64,000 nucleotides of DNA, from NCBI GenBank assembly GCA_947561715.1, contig OX387204.1:9553001-9617000 (forward strand), read 5' to 3'. Shown piece after piece: positions 1 through 12,700 of this stretch. The stretch's first letter is position 1. Every line of letters begins with the position of its first letter. This DNA comes from Ascidia mentula. Lineage: Eukaryota > Chordata > Ascidiacea > Phlebobranchia > Ascidiidae. Below the pieces are notes generated by a model. The model searched no databases and was not told where the DNA came from. It saw nothing but the letters and a program-made list of their open reading frames with translations. The position numbers and the translations under genes were made by a program.

Positions 1-492
1 GCACTTGTTGACATGTACAGTAGTTCCTAATTGTGTTTGGGCCATTAAATTTCAATACAAAACACTTTGCAAGGTCTTGTGGGCCACTTAACAGCACTCT
101 TTTCATGTCATTTTCATGCTTTGGAGATAGCCATGATTTCTTACCATTATGCATGTGACTAATTAGCCTCGAATATTGATTAATTGAAACTTTTGTTGTG
201 TCATTGAGCATGTGTGCATACAAATGGGTGTTGCCATGACTGGTGCATGATGTTTCGGTGTAATTTATGTGAACCGCTTAAGGTCGGTGGCATCATTTTC
301 TGCCTATTAGCTGTACTGCTTGTAGCCCTGCTGATAAGGTCATTTTCTGTTGTTTAGGGGGTGTTGGTAAAATAGCCATAACTCTGGGATCGATGATCAA
401 CCAGGTGTGAAACTTCACATTGTGATAGGTGAATGTCCCATATACTTTGCGGCTTAGGCCAATTGGGAATCTGGTCCATTGACCTCCTATTG

Positions 493-1323
493 AAGGACGC
501 ATATTGGTATTTCTATGAAAATTAGTTTTGGTGCTGGGAAATGCCCACCGTGTAGACCTGTGTCACAATGCAAAGTCATGCATCACCAAGCAAAGCAGTG
601 ACGCAATTAAGTTAAATTTACGGTTGAATGGGCGCACATGTGCGTGCTGTTGTCATGTTGAATTTTAAGGTGTTTGGGGCAGTTTTAGTGTGGTTTTGAG
701 CTATTCCAATTAGGTAGTAACTTGCTGGTGGGTGCTGCTGAAATTTATGTTGAAAATGGAGCAAAAAAATCAGGCTGTGTTTGTGGCAAAATGAATCGTT
801 TAAGTGTCCAATCATTTGTGATTTTATGAAAGATCCATTTCATATCTACAAATTTTGATCAAAATTAGTCTCCGAAAAAATGGTTTAGCCACCCCCCTAG
901 GGCCATTTGCCCCCCTGGTTACTCAATATTTTGGTTAAAAGAGCAACCAAAAATGGAACTGGATTTTGCAGAAAAATGAATCGTTCAACTACCCACTCAT
1001 TTGCATTTTTTTGTAAGTTCCAACTCTTCTCTATGCGATGGCATCAAATTTAGTTGCTGAAAAAGTGTCAATGCCCTCCCCCAAGGGCTGGGTATACCCC
1101 CCTGTTGGTCATATGATCTTCCAGGAGGCCCAAAAAGTCCTTGCTCTGTACAGTCTCATCCAGGAGCAATTTTTTTTTTCAACTTTGTAGAATTCCAGGT
1201 CCCTATGTAAGTCACAAGACCCATCAACGGTCATTGGGAAACAAGCGGAACAGTCGCTAGATGCATTACAGCCGAGGGCCTTGAACACAGGATTTCTCCT
1301 ATCTAATACCCATATAGGTCCTT
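493..1323. mobile_element. ME1 module, 831 bp, TIR-bounded (first of eleven copies)
   Basis: The module begins AAGGACGCATATTGGTATT and ends with the inverted, imperfect partner (reverse complement AAGGACCTATATGGGTATT), giving terminal inverted repeats of about 19 bp with three or four mismatches. A TTAA overlaps its right edge (tccTTAAggc). The other copies start at the positions listed for the array. The module is defined independently by the diverged ME2 copies at 19147 and 21034, which have the same length and related ends. It looks like a non-autonomous DNA transposon or the terminal repeat of a larger element. No transposase frame is visible. Confidence 0.75.
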
Positions 1324-2380
1324 AAGGCGAAATGTCAAATTTTTTAAATGGTGAAATAGACATTAAATTTACACTGAAATATGTTTATTTATGTAAGTTA
1401 AACATCATAGGAGGATTTTATACCAGCTCCAGTCATCAGTCGCCACCTAGTGACAAAAATGAATTTTTTCAATGCCCTAATGTACATAAAGTATGGGGTC
1501 TGTTGCTTGACTTTCAGCTTTCAAACAACTTGAAATATAGCTTAAAATGCATGCATTTCCTCTATTGTCATTCCGCAACACATTTTGAGTCATTTATAAC
1601 ACATAGTTTTTGCAATGTATTGTTCATTCGTCATGGCATTTGTTGCATGTGCTGTCTTTCACAGCATCCATTCTTTTGTTGACCTATTTTGCAAAATCTT
1701 GAATTAAAGGCTATTTCATCTTGTTTAGTCATAATACATGAAATATAATTATTTTGTGGCCTAAGTACTGTATTTATTGCCACAGAAAGAAGTGGTCCAA
1801 TGCCGGTGGGTGATACTTCATACGAAAGGATTCCAATAAACCCACTGCTGAAACTGCCGCAACCAACAATGTATTTCCTGTATGTACTGCACTTGTTGAC
1901 ATGTACAGTAGTTCCTAATTGTGTTTGGGCCATTAAATTTCAATACAAAACACTTTGCAAGGTCTTGTGGGCCACTTAACAGCACTCTTTTCATGTCATT
2001 TTCATGCTTTGGAGATAGCCATGATTTCTTACCATTATGCATGTGACTAATTAGCCTCGAATATTGATTAATTGAAACTTTTGTTGTGTCATTGAGCATG
2101 TGTGCATACAAATGGGTGTTGCCATGACTGGTGCATGATGTTTCGGTGTAATTTATGTGAACCGCTTAAGGTCGGTGGCATCATTTTCTGCCTATTAGCT
2201 GTACTGCTTGTAGCCCTGCTGATAAGGTCATTTTCTGTTGTTTAGGGGGTGTTGGTAAAATAGCCATAACTCTGGGATCGATGATCAACCAGGTGTGAAA
2301 CTTCACATTGTGATAGGTGAATGTCCCATATACTTTGCGGCTTAGGCCAATTGGGAATCTGGTCCATTGACCTCCTATTG
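1324..2380. repeat. SP1 spacer, 1057 bp (first full copy)
   Basis: This is the part of the 1888-bp unit between consecutive ME1 modules. It repeats at 3212, 5100, 6988, 9707, 11595, 13483, 15371 and 17259, with a 3' partial copy at 1-492. Its ends are not inverted repeats of each other. It carries one CTCF-like core (reverse complement of 1437-1454, CACTAGGTGGCG) and, on the minus strand, an AATAAA near 1770. Reverse-complemented, it aligns by eye with SP2 (19978-21033), for example around the shared string GTGGCAATAAATA. Confidence 0.85.
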
Positions 2381-5300
2381 AAGGACGCATATTGGTATTT
2401 CTATGAAAATTAGTTTTGGTGCTGGGAAATGCCCACCGTGTAGACCTGTGTCACAATGCAAAGTCATGCATCACCAAGCAAAGCAGTGACGCAATTAAGT
2501 TAAATTTACGGTTGAATGGGCGCACATGTGCGTGCTGTTGTCATGTTGAATTTTAAGGTGTTTGGGGCAGTTTTAGTGTGGTTTTGAGCTATTCCAATTA
2601 GGTAGTAACTTGCTGGTGGGTGCTGCTGAAATTTATGTTGAAAATGGAGCAAAAAAATCAGGCTGTGTTTGTGGCAAAATGAATCGTTTAAGTGTCCAAT
2701 CATTTGTGATTTTATGAAAGATCCATTTCATATCTACAAATTTTGATCAAAATTAGTCTCCGAAAAAATGGTTTAGCCACCCCCCTAGGGCCATTTGCCC
2801 CCCTGGTTACTCAATATTTTGGTTAAAAGAGCAACCAAAAATGGAACTGGATTTTGCAGAAAAATGAATCGTTCAACTACCCACTCATTTGCATTTTTTT
2901 GTAAGTTCCAACTCTTCTCTATGCGATGGCATCAAATTTAGTTGCTGAAAAAGTGTCAATGCCCTCCCCCAAGGGCTGGGTATACCCCCCTGTTGGTCAT
3001 ATGATCTTCCAGGAGGCCCAAAAAGTCCTTGCTCTGTACAGTCTCATCCAGGAGCAATTTTTTTTTTCAACTTTGTAGAATTCCAGGTCCCTATGTAAGT
3101 CACAAGACCCATCAACGGTCATTGGGAAACAAGCGGAACAGTCGCTAGATGCATTACAGCCGAGGGCCTTGAACACAGGATTTCTCCTATCTAATACCCA
3201 TATAGGTCCTTAAGGCGAAATGTCAAATTTTTTAAATGGTGAAATAGACATTAAATTTACACTGAAATATGTTTATTTATGTAAGTTAAACATCATAGGA
3301 GGATTTTATACCAGCTCCAGTCATCAGTCGCCACCTAGTGACAAAAATGAATTTTTTCAATGCCCTAATGTACATAAAGTATGGGGTCTGTTGCTTGACT
3401 TTCAGCTTTCAAACAACTTGAAATATAGCTTAAAATGCATGCATTTCCTCTATTGTCATTCCGCAACACATTTTGAGTCATTTATAACACATAGTTTTTG
3501 CAATGTATTGTTCATTCGTCATGGCATTTGTTGCATGTGCTGTCTTTCACAGCATCCATTCTTTTGTTGACCTATTTTGCAAAATCTTGAATTAAAGGCT
3601 ATTTCATCTTGTTTAGTCATAATACATGAAATATAATTATTTTGTGGCCTAAGTACTGTATTTATTGCCACAGAAAGAAGTGGTCCAATGCCGGTGGGTG
3701 ATACTTCATACGAAAGGATTCCAATAAACCCACTGCTGAAACTGCCGCAACCAACAATGTATTTCCTGTATGTACTGCACTTGTTGACATGTACAGTAGT
3801 TCCTAATTGTGTTTGGGCCATTAAATTTCAATACAAAACACTTTGCAAGGTCTTGTGGGCCACTTAACAGCACTCTTTTCATGTCATTTTCATGCTTTGG
3901 AGATAGCCATGATTTCTTACCATTATGCATGTGACTAATTAGCCTCGAATATTGATTAATTGAAACTTTTGTTGTGTCATTGAGCATGTGTGCATACAAA
4001 TGGGTGTTGCCATGACTGGTGCATGATGTTTCGGTGTAATTTATGTGAACCGCTTAAGGTCGGTGGCATCATTTTCTGCCTATTAGCTGTACTGCTTGTA
4101 GCCCTGCTGATAAGGTCATTTTCTGTTGTTTAGGGGGTGTTGGTAAAATAGCCATAACTCTGGGATCGATGATCAACCAGGTGTGAAACTTCACATTGTG
4201 ATAGGTGAATGTCCCATATACTTTGCGGCTTAGGCCAATTGGGAATCTGGTCCATTGACCTCCTATTGAAGGACGCATATTGGTATTTCTATGAAAATTA
4301 GTTTTGGTGCTGGGAAATGCCCACCGTGTAGACCTGTGTCACAATGCAAAGTCATGCATCACCAAGCAAAGCAGTGACGCAATTAAGTTAAATTTACGGT
4401 TGAATGGGCGCACATGTGCGTGCTGTTGTCATGTTGAATTTTAAGGTGTTTGGGGCAGTTTTAGTGTGGTTTTGAGCTATTCCAATTAGGTAGTAACTTG
4501 CTGGTGGGTGCTGCTGAAATTTATGTTGAAAATGGAGCAAAAAAATCAGGCTGTGTTTGTGGCAAAATGAATCGTTTAAGTGTCCAATCATTTGTGATTT
4601 TATGAAAGATCCATTTCATATCTACAAATTTTGATCAAAATTAGTCTCCGAAAAAATGGTTTAGCCACCCCCCTAGGGCCATTTGCCCCCCTGGTTACTC
4701 AATATTTTGGTTAAAAGAGCAACCAAAAATGGAACTGGATTTTGCAGAAAAATGAATCGTTCAACTACCCACTCATTTGCATTTTTTTGTAAGTTCCAAC
4801 TCTTCTCTATGCGATGGCATCAAATTTAGTTGCTGAAAAAGTGTCAATGCCCTCCCCCAAGGGCTGGGTATACCCCCCTGTTGGTCATATGATCTTCCAG
4901 GAGGCCCAAAAAGTCCTTGCTCTGTACAGTCTCATCCAGGAGCAATTTTTTTTTTCAACTTTGTAGAATTCCAGGTCCCTATGTAAGTCACAAGACCCAT
5001 CAACGGTCATTGGGAAACAAGCGGAACAGTCGCTAGATGCATTACAGCCGAGGGCCTTGAACACAGGATTTCTCCTATCTAATACCCATATAGGTCCTTA
5101 AGGCGAAATGTCAAATTTTTTAAATGGTGAAATAGACATTAAATTTACACTGAAATATGTTTATTTATGTAAGTTAAACATCATAGGAGGATTTTATACC
5201 AGCTCCAGTCATCAGTCGCCACCTAGTGACAAAAATGAATTTTTTCAATGCCCTAATGTACATAAAGTATGGGGTCTGTTGCTTGACTTTCAGCTTTCAA

Positions 5301-8044
5301 ACAACTTGAAATATAGCTTAAAATGCATGCATTTCCTCTATTGTCATTCCGCAACACATTTTGAGTCATTTATAACACATAGTTTTTGCAATGTATTGTT
5401 CATTCGTCATGGCATTTGTTGCATGTGCTGTCTTTCACAGCATCCATTCTTTTGTTGACCTATTTTGCAAAATCTTGAATTAAAGGCTATTTCATCTTGT
5501 TTAGTCATAATACATGAAATATAATTATTTTGTGGCCTAAGTACTGTATTTATTGCCACAGAAAGAAGTGGTCCAATGCCGGTGGGTGATACTTCATACG
5601 AAAGGATTCCAATAAACCCACTGCTGAAACTGCCGCAACCAACAATGTATTTCCTGTATGTACTGCACTTGTTGACATGTACAGTAGTTCCTAATTGTGT
5701 TTGGGCCATTAAATTTCAATACAAAACACTTTGCAAGGTCTTGTGGGCCACTTAACAGCACTCTTTTCATGTCATTTTCATGCTTTGGAGATAGCCATGA
5801 TTTCTTACCATTATGCATGTGACTAATTAGCCTCGAATATTGATTAATTGAAACTTTTGTTGTGTCATTGAGCATGTGTGCATACAAATGGGTGTTGCCA
5901 TGACTGGTGCATGATGTTTCGGTGTAATTTATGTGAACCGCTTAAGGTCGGTGGCATCATTTTCTGCCTATTAGCTGTACTGCTTGTAGCCCTGCTGATA
6001 AGGTCATTTTCTGTTGTTTAGGGGGTGTTGGTAAAATAGCCATAACTCTGGGATCGATGATCAACCAGGTGTGAAACTTCACATTGTGATAGGTGAATGT
6101 CCCATATACTTTGCGGCTTAGGCCAATTGGGAATCTGGTCCATTGACCTCCTATTGAAGGACGCATATTGGTATTTCTATGAAAATTAGTTTTGGTGCTG
6201 GGAAATGCCCACCGTGTAGACCTGTGTCACAATGCAAAGTCATGCATCACCAAGCAAAGCAGTGACGCAATTAAGTTAAATTTACGGTTGAATGGGCGCA
6301 CATGTGCGTGCTGTTGTCATGTTGAATTTTAAGGTGTTTGGGGCAGTTTTAGTGTGGTTTTGAGCTATTCCAATTAGGTAGTAACTTGCTGGTGGGTGCT
6401 GCTGAAATTTATGTTGAAAATGGAGCAAAAAAATCAGGCTGTGTTTGTGGCAAAATGAATCGTTTAAGTGTCCAATCATTTGTGATTTTATGAAAGATCC
6501 ATTTCATATCTACAAATTTTGATCAAAATTAGTCTCCGAAAAAATGGTTTAGCCACCCCCCTAGGGCCATTTGCCCCCCTGGTTACTCAATATTTTGGTT
6601 AAAAGAGCAACCAAAAATGGAACTGGATTTTGCAGAAAAATGAATCGTTCAACTACCCACTCATTTGCATTTTTTTGTAAGTTCCAACTCTTCTCTATGC
6701 GATGGCATCAAATTTAGTTGCTGAAAAAGTGTCAATGCCCTCCCCCAAGGGCTGGGTATACCCCCCTGTTGGTCATATGATCTTCCAGGAGGCCCAAAAA
6801 GTCCTTGCTCTGTACAGTCTCATCCAGGAGCAATTTTTTTTTTCAACTTTGTAGAATTCCAGGTCCCTATGTAAGTCACAAGACCCATCAACGGTCATTG
6901 GGAAACAAGCGGAACAGTCGCTAGATGCATTACAGCCGAGGGCCTTGAACACAGGATTTCTCCTATCTAATACCCATATAGGTCCTTAAGGCGAAATGTC
7001 AAATTTTTTAAATGGTGAAATAGACATTAAATTTACACTGAAATATGTTTATTTATGTAAGTTAAACATCATAGGAGGATTTTATACCAGCTCCAGTCAT
7101 CAGTCGCCACCTAGTGACAAAAATGAATTTTTTCAATGCCCTAATGTACATAAAGTATGGGGTCTGTTGCTTGACTTTCAGCTTTCAAACAACTTGAAAT
7201 ATAGCTTAAAATGCATGCATTTCCTCTATTGTCATTCCGCAACACATTTTGAGTCATTTATAACACATAGTTTTTGCAATGTATTGTTCATTCGTCATGG
7301 CATTTGTTGCATGTGCTGTCTTTCACAGCATCCATTCTTTTGTTGACCTATTTTGCAAAATCTTGAATTAAAGGCTATTTCATCTTGTTTAGTCATAATA
7401 CATGAAATATAATTATTTTGTGGCCTAAGTACTGTATTTATTGCCACAGAAAGAAGTGGTCCAATGCCGGTGGGTGATACTTCATACGAAAGGATTCCAA
7501 TAAACCCACTGCTGAAACTGCCGCAACCAACAATGTATTTCCTGTATGTACTGCACTTGTTGACATGTACAGTAGTTCCTAATTGTGTTTGGGCCATTAA
7601 ATTTCAATACAAAACACTTTGCAAGGTCTTGTGGGCCACTTAACAGCACTCTTTTCATGTCATTTTCATGCTTTGGAGATAGCCATGATTTCTTACCATT
7701 ATGCATGTGACTAATTAGCCTCGAATATTGATTAATTGAAACTTTTGTTGTGTCATTGAGCATGTGTGCATACAAATGGGTGTTGCCATGACTGGTGCAT
7801 GATGTTTCGGTGTAATTTATGTGAACCGCTTAAGGTCGGTGGCATCATTTTCTGCCTATTAGCTGTACTGCTTGTAGCCCTGCTGATAAGGTCATTTTCT
7901 GTTGTTTAGGGGGTGTTGGTAAAATAGCCATAACTCTGGGATCGATGATCAACCAGGTGTGAAACTTCACATTGTGATAGGTGAATGTCCCATATACTTT
8001 GCGGCTTAGGCCAATTGGGAATCTGGTCCATTGACCTCCTATTG

Positions 8045-9706
8045 AAGGACGCATATTGGTATTTCTATGAAAATTAGTTTTGGTGCTGGGAAATGCCCAC
8101 CGTGTAGACCTGTGTCACAATGCAAAGTCATGCATCACCAAGCAAAGCAGTGACGCAATTAAGTTAAATTTACGGTTGAATGGGCGCACATGTGCGTGCT
8201 GTTGTCATGTTGAATTTTAAGGTGTTTGGGGCAGTTTTAGTGTGGTTTTGAGCTATTCCAATTAGGTAGTAACTTGCTGGTGGGTGCTGCTGAAATTTAT
8301 GTTGAAAATGGAGCAAAAAAATCAGGCTGTGTTTGTGGCAAAATGAATCGTTTAAGTGTCCAATCATTTGTGATTTTATGAAAGATCCATTTCATATCTA
8401 CAAATTTTGATCAAAATTAGTCTCCGAAAAAATGGTTTAGCCACCCCCCTAGGGCCATTTGCCCCCCTGGTTACTCAATATTTTGGTTAAAAGAGCAACC
8501 AAAAATGGAACTGGATTTTGCAGAAAAATGAATCGTTCAACTACCCACTCATTTGCATTTTTTTGTAAGTTCCAACTCTTCTCTATGCGATGGCATCAAA
8601 TTTAGTTGCTGAAAAAGTGTCAATGCCCTCCCCCAAGGGCTGGGTATACCCCCCTGTTGGTCATATGATCTTCCAGGAGGCCCAAAAAGTCCTTGCTCTT
8701 AAGGACCTATATGGGTATTAGATAGGAGAAATCCTGTGTTCAAGGCCCTCGGCTGTAATGCATCTAGCGACTGTTCCGCTTGTTTCCCAATGACCGTTGA
8801 TGGGTCTTGTGACTTACATAGGGACCTGGAATTCTACAAAGTTGAAAAAAAAAATTGCTCCTGGATGAGACTGTACAGGACGCATATTGGTATTTCTATG
8901 AAAATTAGTTTTGGTGCTGGGAAATGCCCACCGTGTAGACCTGTGTCACAATGCAAAGTCATGCATCACCAAGCAAAGCAGTGACGCAATTAAGTTAAAT
9001 TTACGGTTGAATGGGCGCACATGTGCGTGCTGTTGTCATGTTGAATTTTAAGGTGTTTGGGGCAGTTTTAGTGTGGTTTTGAGCTATTCCAATTAGGTAG
9101 TAACTTGCTGGTGGGTGCTGCTGAAATTTATGTTGAAAATGGAGCAAAAAAATCAGGCTGTGTTTGTGGCAAAATGAATCGTTTAAGTGTCCAATCATTT
9201 GTGATTTTATGAAAGATCCATTTCATATCTACAAATTTTGATCAAAATTAGTCTCCGAAAAAATGGTTTAGCCACCCCCCTAGGGCCATTTGCCCCCCTG
9301 GTTACTCAATATTTTGGTTAAAAGAGCAACCAAAAATGGAACTGGATTTTGCAGAAAAATGAATCGTTCAACTACCCACTCATTTGCATTTTTTTGTAAG
9401 TTCCAACTCTTCTCTATGCGATGGCATCAAATTTAGTTGCTGAAAAAGTGTCAATGCCCTCCCCCAAGGGCTGGGTATACCCCCCTGTTGGTCATATGAT
9501 CTTCCAGGAGGCCCAAAAAGTCCTTGCTCTGTACAGTCTCATCCAGGAGCAATTTTTTTTTTCAACTTTGTAGAATTCCAGGTCCCTATGTAAGTCACAA
9601 GACCCATCAACGGTCATTGGGAAACAAGCGGAACAGTCGCTAGATGCATTACAGCCGAGGGCCTTGAACACAGGATTTCTCCTATCTAATACCCATATAG
9701 GTCCTT
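8045..9706. repeat. Rearranged ME1-ME1 block inside the array
   Basis: Two 831-bp ME1 modules are joined here without a spacer. The first (8045-8875) is normal up to about 8699; its last roughly 176 bp (about 8700-8875) are inverted in place, so the right terminus AAGGACCTATATGGG now reads forward from 8701. The second module (8876-9706) is intact and followed by a normal spacer. The block makes this unit 831 bp longer than the regular 1888-bp step (10272 minus 7553 is 2719). Confidence 0.9.
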
Positions 9707-12700
9707 AAGGCGAAATGTCAAATTTTTTAAATGGTGAAATAGACATTAAATTTACACTGAAATATGTTTATTTATGTAAGTTAAACATCATAGGAGGATT
9801 TTATACCAGCTCCAGTCATCAGTCGCCACCTAGTGACAAAAATGAATTTTTTCAATGCCCTAATGTACATAAAGTATGGGGTCTGTTGCTTGACTTTCAG
9901 CTTTCAAACAACTTGAAATATAGCTTAAAATGCATGCATTTCCTCTATTGTCATTCCGCAACACATTTTGAGTCATTTATAACACATAGTTTTTGCAATG
10001 TATTGTTCATTCGTCATGGCATTTGTTGCATGTGCTGTCTTTCACAGCATCCATTCTTTTGTTGACCTATTTTGCAAAATCTTGAATTAAAGGCTATTTC
10101 ATCTTGTTTAGTCATAATACATGAAATATAATTATTTTGTGGCCTAAGTACTGTATTTATTGCCACAGAAAGAAGTGGTCCAATGCCGGTGGGTGATACT
10201 TCATACGAAAGGATTCCAATAAACCCACTGCTGAAACTGCCGCAACCAACAATGTATTTCCTGTATGTACTGCACTTGTTGACATGTACAGTAGTTCCTA
10301 ATTGTGTTTGGGCCATTAAATTTCAATACAAAACACTTTGCAAGGTCTTGTGGGCCACTTAACAGCACTCTTTTCATGTCATTTTCATGCTTTGGAGATA
10401 GCCATGATTTCTTACCATTATGCATGTGACTAATTAGCCTCGAATATTGATTAATTGAAACTTTTGTTGTGTCATTGAGCATGTGTGCATACAAATGGGT
10501 GTTGCCATGACTGGTGCATGATGTTTCGGTGTAATTTATGTGAACCGCTTAAGGTCGGTGGCATCATTTTCTGCCTATTAGCTGTACTGCTTGTAGCCCT
10601 GCTGATAAGGTCATTTTCTGTTGTTTAGGGGGTGTTGGTAAAATAGCCATAACTCTGGGATCGATGATCAACCAGGTGTGAAACTTCACATTGTGATAGG
10701 TGAATGTCCCATATACTTTGCGGCTTAGGCCAATTGGGAATCTGGTCCATTGACCTCCTATTGAAGGACGCATATTGGTATTTCTATGAAAATTAGTTTT
10801 GGTGCTGGGAAATGCCCACCGTGTAGACCTGTGTCACAATGCAAAGTCATGCATCACCAAGCAAAGCAGTGACGCAATTAAGTTAAATTTACGGTTGAAT
10901 GGGCGCACATGTGCGTGCTGTTGTCATGTTGAATTTTAAGGTGTTTGGGGCAGTTTTAGTGTGGTTTTGAGCTATTCCAATTAGGTAGTAACTTGCTGGT
11001 GGGTGCTGCTGAAATTTATGTTGAAAATGGAGCAAAAAAATCAGGCTGTGTTTGTGGCAAAATGAATCGTTTAAGTGTCCAATCATTTGTGATTTTATGA
11101 AAGATCCATTTCATATCTACAAATTTTGATCAAAATTAGTCTCCGAAAAAATGGTTTAGCCACCCCCCTAGGGCCATTTGCCCCCCTGGTTACTCAATAT
11201 TTTGGTTAAAAGAGCAACCAAAAATGGAACTGGATTTTGCAGAAAAATGAATCGTTCAACTACCCACTCATTTGCATTTTTTTGTAAGTTCCAACTCTTC
11301 TCTATGCGATGGCATCAAATTTAGTTGCTGAAAAAGTGTCAATGCCCTCCCCCAAGGGCTGGGTATACCCCCCTGTTGGTCATATGATCTTCCAGGAGGC
11401 CCAAAAAGTCCTTGCTCTGTACAGTCTCATCCAGGAGCAATTTTTTTTTTCAACTTTGTAGAATTCCAGGTCCCTATGTAAGTCACAAGACCCATCAACG
11501 GTCATTGGGAAACAAGCGGAACAGTCGCTAGATGCATTACAGCCGAGGGCCTTGAACACAGGATTTCTCCTATCTAATACCCATATAGGTCCTTAAGGCG
11601 AAATGTCAAATTTTTTAAATGGTGAAATAGACATTAAATTTACACTGAAATATGTTTATTTATGTAAGTTAAACATCATAGGAGGATTTTATACCAGCTC
11701 CAGTCATCAGTCGCCACCTAGTGACAAAAATGAATTTTTTCAATGCCCTAATGTACATAAAGTATGGGGTCTGTTGCTTGACTTTCAGCTTTCAAACAAC
11801 TTGAAATATAGCTTAAAATGCATGCATTTCCTCTATTGTCATTCCGCAACACATTTTGAGTCATTTATAACACATAGTTTTTGCAATGTATTGTTCATTC
11901 GTCATGGCATTTGTTGCATGTGCTGTCTTTCACAGCATCCATTCTTTTGTTGACCTATTTTGCAAAATCTTGAATTAAAGGCTATTTCATCTTGTTTAGT
12001 CATAATACATGAAATATAATTATTTTGTGGCCTAAGTACTGTATTTATTGCCACAGAAAGAAGTGGTCCAATGCCGGTGGGTGATACTTCATACGAAAGG
12101 ATTCCAATAAACCCACTGCTGAAACTGCCGCAACCAACAATGTATTTCCTGTATGTACTGCACTTGTTGACATGTACAGTAGTTCCTAATTGTGTTTGGG
12201 CCATTAAATTTCAATACAAAACACTTTGCAAGGTCTTGTGGGCCACTTAACAGCACTCTTTTCATGTCATTTTCATGCTTTGGAGATAGCCATGATTTCT
12301 TACCATTATGCATGTGACTAATTAGCCTCGAATATTGATTAATTGAAACTTTTGTTGTGTCATTGAGCATGTGTGCATACAAATGGGTGTTGCCATGACT
12401 GGTGCATGATGTTTCGGTGTAATTTATGTGAACCGCTTAAGGTCGGTGGCATCATTTTCTGCCTATTAGCTGTACTGCTTGTAGCCCTGCTGATAAGGTC
12501 ATTTTCTGTTGTTTAGGGGGTGTTGGTAAAATAGCCATAACTCTGGGATCGATGATCAACCAGGTGTGAAACTTCACATTGTGATAGGTGAATGTCCCAT
12601 ATACTTTGCGGCTTAGGCCAATTGGGAATCTGGTCCATTGACCTCCTATTGAAGGACGCATATTGGTATTTCTATGAAAATTAGTTTTGGTGCTGGGAAA

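Noticed and set aside
1332..1682. 116-codon frame recurring in every satellite unit
   Set aside because: It is identical only because the DNA is identical, it has no recognisable domain, and the corresponding region of family 2 shows no comparable frame.
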